The translations under genes were made by a program, and so were the position numbers. From NCBI GenBank assembly GCA_910577275.1, contig CAJTMW010000028.1:1-56771 (forward strand): a DNA stretch of 56,771 bases, read 5' to 3'. This document shows, piece after piece, positions 50,846-56,771 of this stretch; the first letter of the stretch is position 1, and every line of letters begins with the position of its first letter. The notes under the pieces are model-generated. The model made no database searches. It was given only the letters and a program-made list of their open reading frames with translations, and was not told the origin of the DNA. This stretch comes from an uncultured Lachnospiraceae bacterium (GTDB taxonomy: Bacteria; Bacillota; Clostridia; Lachnospirales; Lachnospiraceae).

Positions 50846-52039
50846 TTAATCTGCCGTAAGCCAATCTGCCACATCTACAACACGGATGCCTTCGTACTGA
50901 TATTCCTCACATCTGGTTCTGGCAATCACCATCTTCGGATACGCATCTTTAATTTGCAACAACGGACTTACCTCCCGCTCAAAGGTTTTTTCTTCGGTGA
51001 TGTCATCAGATACCTGAATGTAAATCTTTTCATTACGCTTCAGAGCAACAAAATCTATCTCTTTCTTATACAACACTCCGACATACACTTCATATCCTCT
51101 GCGGAGCAGTTCTACAGCTACGATATTTTCGATGGTACGACCTCGGTTCATGTTCTTAGTTCCCAACTTCGCATAGCGGAAAGTATGGTCACTGAGGTAA
51201 TATTTGTCGCTGGAAGAAAGGTATTTCTTTCCCCGAATGTCGTAGCGGCGCAGCTTATAAAATGCGAACGCATTGCAAAGGTACTCGATATAATTACCGA
51301 CCGTCTTATGATTGATTTTATCCTTCTGGTTCGTCAGAGAGTCAGCAATATTTCTCGCAGAAGTCAGGTTCGATGCATTATCCATGAGAAAGTCCACGAT
51401 GCGGTTCATCAAAATCGGATTGCGGATTTTGTACTTCTGCCTGATGTCACGGACAATCAATGTGTCAAATACATCTGCCACATAATCATATTTTGCTTCC
51501 TGAGCCTTATACAGATAGGAACCTGCCATCCCTCCCTCTTTTAAGTAACGGTCAAAGGCAGAGTAATTGTCATTCAGACCATAATATTTCAAAAACTCTT
51601 TGAAAGAGAAAGGAAACACCTTGATTTCAAAGGTTCTGCCGGTGAACAATGTAGCCAAATCGGAGCTTAATAAAAATGCGTTGGAACCTGTGATATAAAT
51701 ATCGAATTTCTCCAGAGCATGAATATTATTGATTGCAAGTTCGAAATTCGGACACATCTGCACCTCATCAATCAGTACAAAGTTTTCGGCACCCTTTTTA
51801 TGGGAACTCTCAATATGCTCATTCAGCACATGGTAATCCTTAAAATTCTCAAACTTTGTCAGGTTGTAGTTAATGTGAATGACATTAGCATCCGCATAAG
51901 TTTCTTCTACATAATCCCTGAAAGCTTCCAACAGCTTTGATTTACCGCTTCGTCTGACACCGGTAATCACTTTAATATCCGGTGTTCCGATAACGCTTAT
52001 CATCTTATCGAGATATACATTTCTTTCAATCAGTTTCAT
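50846..52039 (-). CDS. AAA-family ATPase with DUF4143 domain
   Basis: A 397-residue protein of the AAA_14/DUF4143 type: Walker A VITGVRRSGKSKLLEAF, Walker B FVLIDEVQM, sensor IYITGSNAFLLSS, and FPFSFKEFLKYYG. The C-terminal DUF4143 part has KEIDFVALKRNEKIYIQVS, a PD-(D/E)XK-like core with Gln in the catalytic position. Function is unknown; the family is very common and often mobile. It is flanked by two matching palindromes and has its own promoter. Confidence 0.9.
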   Translation of the reverse strand: MKLIERNVYLDKMISVIGTPDIKVITGVRRSGKSKLLEAFRDYVEETYADANVIHINYNLTKFENFKDYHVLNEHIESSHKKGAENFVLIDEVQMCPNFELAINNIHALEKFDIYITGSNAFLLSSDLATLFTGRTFEIKVFPFSFKEFLKYYGLNDNYSAFDRYLKEGGMAGSYLYKAQEAKYDYVADVFDTLIVRDIRQKYKIRNPILMNRIVDFLMDNASNLTSARNIADSLTNQKDKINHKTVGNYIEYLCNAFAFYKLRRYDIRGKKYLSSSDKYYLSDHTFRYAKLGTKNMNRGRTIENIVAVELLRRGYEVYVGVLYKKEIDFVALKRNEKIYIQVSDDITEEKTFEREVSPLLQIKDAYPKMVIARTRCEEYQYEGIRVVDVADWLTAD

Positions 52040-52059
52040 GTTCTCATCACCTCGTTTCC

Positions 52060-52088
52060 ATTATAGTATTTCTATTTCCCAAATTCAA
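52060..52088 (-). promoter_or_regulatory. Promoter of the DUF4143 gene inside the right palindrome
   Basis: Read leftward: TTGAAT (52083-52088), 17-base spacer, TATAAT (52060-52065). The -35 and part of the spacer are within the palindromic repeat, so the palindrome could act as an operator. Confidence 0.7.
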
Positions 52089-52112
52089 TATTTTTCGATT
52101 TTGGGAAATAGA
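52071..52112. repeat. 42-bp palindromic direct repeat, right copy
   Basis: TCTATTTCCC ... TGGGAAATAGA; 38 of 42 positions identical to the left copy. Distance between copies is 1,270 bp and exactly encloses the DUF4143 gene and its leader. Confidence 0.9.
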
Positions 52113-52159
52113 TTTCCCGTGCCGTTGACAGCTTCGCCAGAACCGTTTATATCAAAAAT

Positions 52160-52207
52160 TTGACATTTCCCCATTTTCACATTACAATGTATATTACAAT
52201 TGTAATA
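52160..52207 (+). promoter_or_regulatory. blaI promoter and BlaI operator
   Basis: TTGACA (52160-52165), 17-base spacer, TACAAT (52183-52188). TATTACAATTGTAATA (52192-52207) is a perfect dyad of the MecI/BlaI type (TACA/TGTA), and TACAATGTA (52183-52191) overlaps the -10. Autorepression by BlaI is expected. Confidence 0.85.
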
Positions 52208-52226
52208 TATGAGGAGGAGACTGCAG

Positions 52227-52610
52227 ATGAAAGTATTGCCGCAAATTTCAGAAGCCGAATTCGAAGTGATGAAAGTCATATGGAAGCACGCGCCAATCAG
52301 CACCAATGAAATCACCGAAAAATTAACGAAAACTACAAAATGGAGTCCTAAGACAATACAGACCCTGATAAAACGGCTGGTAACCAAAGGGGCGCTTTCC
52401 TATGAAAAGCAGAGCAGGGTTTTCGTCTACACGCCTTTGATAGAAGAAAAAGAATATATCGGACAGGAAAGCCGCTCTTTTCTTAAACGCTATTATGACG
52501 GAGATATTACGGCAATGTTTTCCGCCTATATCGAAGATGAGAAGCTCTCCGAATCAGAAATTGACACGCTCCGTTCCCTTCTCGCAAAGGGGTCAAAAGA
52601 CAGGGGGTAA
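52227..52610 (+). CDS. blaI: BlaI/MecI-family repressor
   Basis: A 127-residue winged-helix repressor: SEAEFEVMKVIWKHAPISTN, the recognition-helix region WSPKTIQTLIKRLVTKGALS and a C-terminal dimer helix. GGAGG is in a good place for ATG 52227. BlaI is cleaved when BlaR1 senses a beta-lactam. Followed by blaR1 after ~50 bp. Confidence 0.93.
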   Translation: MKVLPQISEAEFEVMKVIWKHAPISTNEITEKLTKTTKWSPKTIQTLIKRLVTKGALSYEKQSRVFVYTPLIEEKEYIGQESRSFLKRYYDGDITAMFSAYIEDEKLSESEIDTLRSLLAKGSKDRG

Positions 52611-52661
52611 ATTTGCTCCCACATCGCATATTTGCATGTTAAAGAAAGGCAAGGTTCTACT

Positions 52662-54590
52662 ATGGCGGATTTTGGAATACGCTTTTTCCTGTGTAATATT
52701 TTTATTTGTATCGTCACAGGTTTTCTTATTATCGCAAAACGGGCGTTTAAAAATTATTTAACCGGCCGGATGCAGTTTAATTTATGGTTTTTGCTGCTTG
52801 GGATTCTTGCAGTCCCGTTTGTCCCTTTCCGCCCGGCTTCTTTTACGCAGATTCTCGCATTGTGCGGCGCATGGAAAAATGCGGCGTCGTCAAACAGAGA
52901 GACGGTTACGGAAGGTGTGCTGAATCCAAATGCGCCCGGCATTGCAAATCAGATAAATGATTTTGCTCTGTCCGTCAGCCGGGAGGCACCCTCCATTATC
53001 GGTCTGATTTTGTGCGGTATATGGCTGACCGGCATCCTTGCCATGATTTTATTGATGATAAAATCCGTATCCCGAGTTAACGCCATGAAAAAGTCTGCGC
53101 TTCCCCTGCAGAACAGAACCGTCCGTATTATATACAATGACTGTTTAAGGGAGCTGAAAATAAAAAGAAAGATTCCCGTTTACAGCACCGCCTTCCTGAA
53201 ATCCCCTGTTATCATGGGAGTATTCAACCCCCGCATTTATCTTCCCATCCACCTCATATCGGATTTCCATATGGATGACGAACGGCATACCGCGATACTC
53301 GGAGGGTGTTTTCATGCCGCAGATATGCGGTATATGCTGCTGCACGAATTGCAGCATTACAGGCACAAAGACGTTCTGGCCGGTTTCTTTATGAATCTTT
53401 TCGGCATACTCTACTGGTTTAATCCATGTGTCTGGTATGCATTGAAAGAAATGCGGAATGACCGGGAGGTTGCCTGTGATACCTCCGTCCTGAAGCTCCT
53501 CGATGAAAACGATTATGAAAATTACGGGAATACTCTCATCAATTTTGCGGAGAAAGTTTCACTTACGCCTTTCCCCTTTTCTTTTGCTTTTGAAAGCAAT
53601 GCTGCCGGAATCAGCGGAAGCATGAAGCAGATGCAGCGAAGAATTGCCAATATCTCCTCTTATAAAAAACCTTCCGTTCTCAGAAAATTAAAGGGATTTA
53701 CCGCTTTTGCTACGATTGGCGTTATTCTTTTTAGTCTTGCCCCAATGCTTCCCACCTATGCCGCGCAGCAGAGCCGGTATCAGTGGAATATTCCCTCCGG
53801 CAAGGTTTCCACGATTGACCTGTCCGCCTGTTTCCGTGGATATGAGGGCAGCTTTGTACTATATGATTTAAACGGCGATACATGGAAGGTCTATGACATG
53901 GAGCAGGCCACTTTAAGGACAGCCCCGGATTCTACTTACAAAATCTATGATGCGCTGTTTGGACTGGAAGAAGGCGTGATTGCGCCGGACGATTCTTTCA
54001 TGGCATGGGACGGGACAAATCACCCCTTTGAGGCATGGAACGGAAATCAGGATTTGGATTCCGCCATGCGTGCTTCCGTCAACTGGTATTTCGAGGAAAT
54101 CGATAAGCAGATGGGCTCCTCTGCCATTCAGGATTATATTCGAAAAATCGGATACGGGAATGAGATTGTAAATGCAAATCTTTCCTCCTACTGGATGCAG
54201 GGAGCGCTGAAAATCTCCCCGGTAGAACAGGTGGAGCTTTTAACCGCTCTATACAACAACCAGTTTGACTTTGCCCCGGAAAACATAAATGCCGTAAAAA
54301 ATTCTATCTGTATATTTTCGTCAGAAGGCAAAAACTTTTACGGAAAAACCGGAACCGGGCGTGTGGACGGTCAGGATGTGAACGGCTGGTTTGTGGGCTT
54401 ACTTGAAACCGCTGACAATACATACTTCTTTGCCACCAACATACAAAACGATTCCGATGCTACTGGAAGTAAGGCGGCAGAAATTACGAAAGCTGTCTTA
54501 TCTGATTTAAACCTTTTCCGAAGTCTTATATCAAATACCGCAAACCGAGAGCGGTTAGCCCAGAGCAGAGGGAACGGGCAAGGCAGATGA
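52662..54590 (+). CDS. blaR1: BlaR1-type sensor: M56 metallopeptidase fused to class D beta-lactamase-like sensor
   Basis: A 642-residue protein. Four membrane helices and a cytoplasmic zinc protease with HELQH (~residue 227) form the M56 domain. The external C-terminal sensor has class D beta-lactamase motifs: STYK (~422, the acylated Ser), YGN, WMQG and KTG (~561). Binding of a beta-lactam should start proteolysis and remove BlaI. No beta-lactamase or mecA-like gene follows, so the regulated target must be elsewhere or be this operon itself. I start at ATG 52662; a TTG at 52632 is in frame. Confidence 0.93.
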   Translation: MADFGIRFFLCNIFICIVTGFLIIAKRAFKNYLTGRMQFNLWFLLLGILAVPFVPFRPASFTQILALCGAWKNAASSNRETVTEGVLNPNAPGIANQINDFALSVSREAPSIIGLILCGIWLTGILAMILLMIKSVSRVNAMKKSALPLQNRTVRIIYNDCLRELKIKRKIPVYSTAFLKSPVIMGVFNPRIYLPIHLISDFHMDDERHTAILGGCFHAADMRYMLLHELQHYRHKDVLAGFFMNLFGILYWFNPCVWYALKEMRNDREVACDTSVLKLLDENDYENYGNTLINFAEKVSLTPFPFSFAFESNAAGISGSMKQMQRRIANISSYKKPSVLRKLKGFTAFATIGVILFSLAPMLPTYAAQQSRYQWNIPSGKVSTIDLSACFRGYEGSFVLYDLNGDTWKVYDMEQATLRTAPDSTYKIYDALFGLEEGVIAPDDSFMAWDGTNHPFEAWNGNQDLDSAMRASVNWYFEEIDKQMGSSAIQDYIRKIGYGNEIVNANLSSYWMQGALKISPVEQVELLTALYNNQFDFAPENINAVKNSICIFSSEGKNFYGKTGTGRVDGQDVNGWFVGLLETADNTYFFATNIQNDSDATGSKAAEITKAVLSDLNLFRSLISNTANRERLAQSRGNGQGR

Positions 54591-54711
54591 TGATTGCAAA
54601 AAATGACAGGAAGAAATCTTAAGCATTATTTAATGGAATTGTGTGTGTGGTTGTGGTAAAATAACAGCGTTGAACAATTAAACAAATCGAAATTGAGAAG
54701 GAGAATTTACA

Positions 54712-55050
54712 ATGATTGACTTTCCTGAGTTTATGAAAAATAAATTAAATCATATTGATAGCAGTCAACAAAACACGCCAGATATTGATGGGTATTATTA
54801 TGAAGGTGCTGACGGAAGTCAAATTTGTTTTTGGACATATTATTCTGATAGAGAATCAAAAGAAAATATTCACGAATTTGATGAATATGTATTTTGTGTA
54901 TCTGGAGAATATGTAGAGATATTTGATGATAAGGAACATATCCTGCATTCAGGAGATGAGCTGTTGATAACAAAAGGAACTCCTCACCACGGCAGGGTTA
55001 CCAAAGGAACGAGAACAATTCATGCCTTCGGTGGAAAAAGGATAATATAG
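54712..55050 (+). CDS. Cupin-domain protein
   Basis: A 112-residue single-cupin protein: NIHEFDEYVFCVSGEYVEIF (first cupin motif, with His and Glu) and GDELLITKGTPHHGRVTKG (second). AT-rich coding unlike its neighbours, suggesting transfer. AGAAGGAG precedes the ATG. Cupins of this kind bind small ligands or metals; role unknown. Confidence 0.85.
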   Translation: MIDFPEFMKNKLNHIDSSQQNTPDIDGYYYEGADGSQICFWTYYSDRESKENIHEFDEYVFCVSGEYVEIFDDKEHILHSGDELLITKGTPHHGRVTKGTRTIHAFGGKRII

Positions 55051-55205
55051 TCATTTCGTATACATTAAATCCCCATTTGTCGGGGAAATTCAAAACAATA
55101 AAATAAGTATGAAAACTGAATATTGTTTACCGTTGGTAGCGATTTATTTTAACAGTAAATCAGCTACCTTTTTTATTTCCAGCAACCACCTCGTTTACGG
55201 GGTGC

Positions 55206-55340
55206 GCACTTCCCAACGAATGGAGTTATGAACTTGCGGAGGAAGTCGTGAGGGATTATGTGCAGAGGAATTTTATTGACAAGAGTATGTGTGCGGATTG
55301 GGCAATCCATGACAGCGAGAACGACAAAGGACAGCGCTAA
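55206..55340 (+). pseudogene. MobA/MobL relaxase fragment
   Basis: An open stretch of 44 codons, without start, reads ALPNEWSYELAEEVVRDYVQ, RNFIDKSMCADWAIHDSEN and DKGQR, then a stop. This is the conserved N-terminal part of MobA/MobL relaxases (before the HCHIM metal site). Both ends are missing, so it is a relic of a mobilisable element. The rest of the 55051-55424 gap shows no gene. Confidence 0.75.
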
Positions 55341-55391
55341 ACAGCAAAGTAAAACTAAGCGGAGGGAGGAAGAAATTTAATGTGAATTTTA

Positions 55392-55420
55392 TTGTAAAGA
55401 CAGGCGTTTTTTTGTATAAT
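55392..55420 (+). promoter_or_regulatory. Promoter of the Rpn-type nuclease gene
   Basis: TTGTAA (55392-55397), 17-base spacer, TATAAT (55415-55420). Because transcription starts near 55427, ATG 55425 cannot be the start of translation. Confidence 0.7.
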
Positions 55421-55487
55421 TGAAATGAAGCAGGAGAAGGATATATCGTATCTTGTGTCACAGATTTTTAGAAATCGAGGTGGTAAG

Positions 55488-56351
55488 GTGTCAGACAATA
55501 CAAAGCAGACGCAGGAAGTTAAGGCAAAGCGTACCGCAAAGAACAGTGTGTTTTTAGACCTTTTTCAAGATAAAAAGAATTTGCTGAAACTGTATAAAAC
55601 ATTACACCCGGAGGATACAGACGCAACAGAGGACACACTGGATATTGTAACAATAGACAATGTTTTGACAGATAATCTCTATAATGATTTGGGCATAATG
55701 GCAGGTAACAACAGATTGCTTTTGTTGTTGGAAGCGCAATCAAGTTGGACGGTAAATATTTTAATCAGAATACTGCTGTATTTGGCACAGAGTTACCATG
55801 AATATTTTGAGCGAACCAGTCAGAGCCTGTATAAGAGCAAGAAAGTAAAAATGCCAAAGCCCGAATTGTATGTGATATACACCGGCAACAAAGGCAGAAA
55901 ACCCGATACAATATCTTTATCGCAAGCGTTTTTTGACGGTGCAGATATTGATATTGAGATAAAAGCCAAAGTCATATATGAGAGTGACAAGGATAATATC
56001 ATCAATGAGTACATTGTTTTTTGCAAAGTTTTTAACGGGCAGATAAAAGAGCATGGAATGACAAAGCAGGCGGTTACAGAAACAATCCGTATTTGCAAGG
56101 ACAGAAACATCTTAAAACAGTATCTAAGCAGCAAGGAAGTGGAGGTAGTAACGATTATGATGAGTTTATTTGATGATGAACAGATTATGAGGACTTATAC
56201 GAAAGACATTGAAAAAGAAACGGAAAGAAAAACAGCCGAACAAATGATAAGAAAGGGAAAAATGACACTTGACGAAATTGCGGATTGTGTATCTTCTCTG
56301 TCATTTGACGAATTAAAAGAACTTGAAGCCGAGGTTATGCAGTTAGCGTAA
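55488..56351 (+). CDS. Rpn-family PD-(D/E)XK nuclease (recombination-promoting/transposase-like)
   Basis: A 287-residue protein of the Rpn/PD-(D/E)XK transposase-like family: NSVFLDLFQDKKNLLKLYKT at the start, YNDLGIMAGNNRLLLLLEAQ carrying the Asp and the ExQ active site, ILLYLAQSYHEYFE after it. The C-terminal ~50 residues are charged helices with EADCVSS-like motif and DELKELEAEV. Rpn proteins promote RecA-independent recombination. I start at GTG 55488 with GAGGTGG upstream. Confidence 0.85.
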   Translation: MSDNTKQTQEVKAKRTAKNSVFLDLFQDKKNLLKLYKTLHPEDTDATEDTLDIVTIDNVLTDNLYNDLGIMAGNNRLLLLLEAQSSWTVNILIRILLYLAQSYHEYFERTSQSLYKSKKVKMPKPELYVIYTGNKGRKPDTISLSQAFFDGADIDIEIKAKVIYESDKDNIINEYIVFCKVFNGQIKEHGMTKQAVTETIRICKDRNILKQYLSSKEVEVVTIMMSLFDDEQIMRTYTKDIEKETERKTAEQMIRKGKMTLDEIADCVSSLSFDELKELEAEVMQLA

Positions 56352-56384
56352 TCAATCAAAATCAAATATGGTAACAGCGTTGGG

Positions 56385-56411
56385 GCATATAGAAACTAAA
56401 AATCTATATGC
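56385..56411 (+). terminator. Hairpin after the Rpn gene
   Basis: GCATATAG (56385-56392) pairs with CTATATGC (56404-56411) around an 11-base loop, followed by TCTATTTAG. A weak intrinsic terminator is likely. Confidence 0.6.
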
Positions 56412-56454
56412 TCTATTTAGTACCATAAAAGTGTAGTTGCTGGAGAGTAATTAA

Positions 56455-56660
56455 CTCTGACATCTGCACTTATTTTATTATAATAAGGGGAGTAATTGGT
56501 CTGACGTGGCTCTATTTGGATCATTGCATCCGTCATAAAAACCGTTAACCAACCCCTTATTATAAGCGTTCGATTAAGCAGGTAGGGAGCCGCTCCCGCG
56601 TAACCAACTAAACTGGATGGTAATAAGTGTGGCTGGACAATTACGAATAACAGTTATGGG
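56455..56660 (+). ncRNA. Putative IS110 bridge RNA region
   Basis: TTATAATAAGGGG (56478-56490) pairs perfectly with CCCCTTATTATAA (56553-56565). Within it TTGGT/ACCAA and TGACG/CGTCA make further stems separated by internal loops, with a 24-base end loop. A second domain has GGGAG-CCG-CTCCC (56585-56597) and CGTAA/TTACG (56599-56645) enclosing another loop. Two looped stem domains in the non-coding end before the transposase are the layout of IS110 bridge RNAs, in which the loops pair with target and donor DNA. Boundaries are approximate. Confidence 0.55.
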
Positions 56661-56669
56661 AGGTTAAAG

Positions 56670-56771
56670 ATGATAAGTGTAGGAATTGATGTATCAAAGG
56701 GGAAAAGTATGGTTTGTGTACTTAAGCCATATGGGGAAATAGTGTGCAGCCCTTTTGAAATCCAACATATG
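56670..56771 (+). CDS. IS110-family transposase, N-terminal part
   Basis: ATG 56670 is six bases after GGGAGG. The 34 codons in view read MISVGIDVSKGKSMVCVLKP, the start of the DEDD (RuvC-like) domain with its first Asp in GIDVSK. The rest lies beyond the window. Confidence 0.88.
   Translation, partial: MISVGIDVSKGKSMVCVLKPYGEIVCSPFEIQHM

Larger units (their letters stand above)
56412..56771 (+). mobile_element. IS110-family insertion sequence, left part (runs beyond window end)
   Basis: A non-coding left end of ~250 bp with strong secondary structure, then an IS110-type transposase start. No terminal inverted repeats are expected in IS110. The exact left boundary is not defined here. Confidence 0.75.

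Overview
The window reads as a Clostridia (Lachnospiraceae-type) chromosome segment of mixed GC content. This is inferred from gene types and order, AGGAGG-type ribosome-binding sites, GHKL and AraC regulators, Tn1549-like conjugative-element genes, and a BlaI/BlaR1 pair. No rRNA is present. Two tRNA genes are present: Val(CAC) and Pro(AGG). Sequence-only reading gives no species.

Layout. Positions 1-2419 are the end of an integrative conjugative element (PcfB-like, an unknown acidic protein, ParB, SpoVG-like). It interrupts a type I restriction methylase gene exactly at the codons of the catalytic NPPF motif. 2420-5055 is the rest of a decayed restriction or nuclease island: truncated hsdM, a hypothetical gene, and a frameshifted DUF1016 nuclease with a repeated 25-bp palindrome. 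5605-9758 holds rlmD, two small unknown genes, the two tRNAs, a degenerate Fic protein and a short GHKL kinase. 9814-13765 is a leftward housekeeping run (rsmF, HPt, TPR lipoprotein, pyrF). 13939-20548 is a rightward operon of an RND/MMPL exporter, a 1147-residue GLUG-repeat wall protein and a TetR regulator. 20617-23642 is an AraC regulator divergent from a GH127 beta-L-arabinofuranosidase. 23634-33142 carries a three-PAS hybrid histidine kinase, a MATE exporter, a PfkB sugar kinase, a PD-(D/E)XK/AAA protein, and a TIM-barrel epimerase fused to a TolB-like propeller. 33360-41484 is a long leftward operon, pheA-DUF815 ATPase-ppx-ppk-maf-HAD-small acidic protein.

41707-46645 is the most interesting stretch. 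It holds a DUF2442/DUF4160 pair and an MFS exporter behind a long leader with a leader peptide and a hairpin that masks its ribosome-binding site. It also holds a RiPP-type operon: a 41-residue ACGX-repeat precursor, a radical SAM/SPASM maturase and a zinc-type dehydrogenase, divergent from an HxlR regulator. 46759-49410 is a polar amino-acid ABC transporter operon. 49495-52039 has DUF3795, a small membrane protein, a GNAT acetyltransferase, and an AAA/DUF4143 gene bounded by two 42-bp palindromic direct repeats. 52192-54590 is BlaI/BlaR1 with its operator but no beta-lactamase. 54712-56771 is foreign, AT-richer DNA: a cupin, a relaxase relic, an Rpn-type nuclease, and the left part of an IS110-family element with a structured non-coding end of the kind that encodes a bridge RNA.

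Working together: ppx and ppk set polyphosphate turnover. The RND-GLUG-TetR unit looks like self-regulated envelope export. The HxlR-RiPP unit looks like redox- or electrophile-responsive peptide modification. The standalone HPt may serve the hybrid kinase, which lacks its own HPt.
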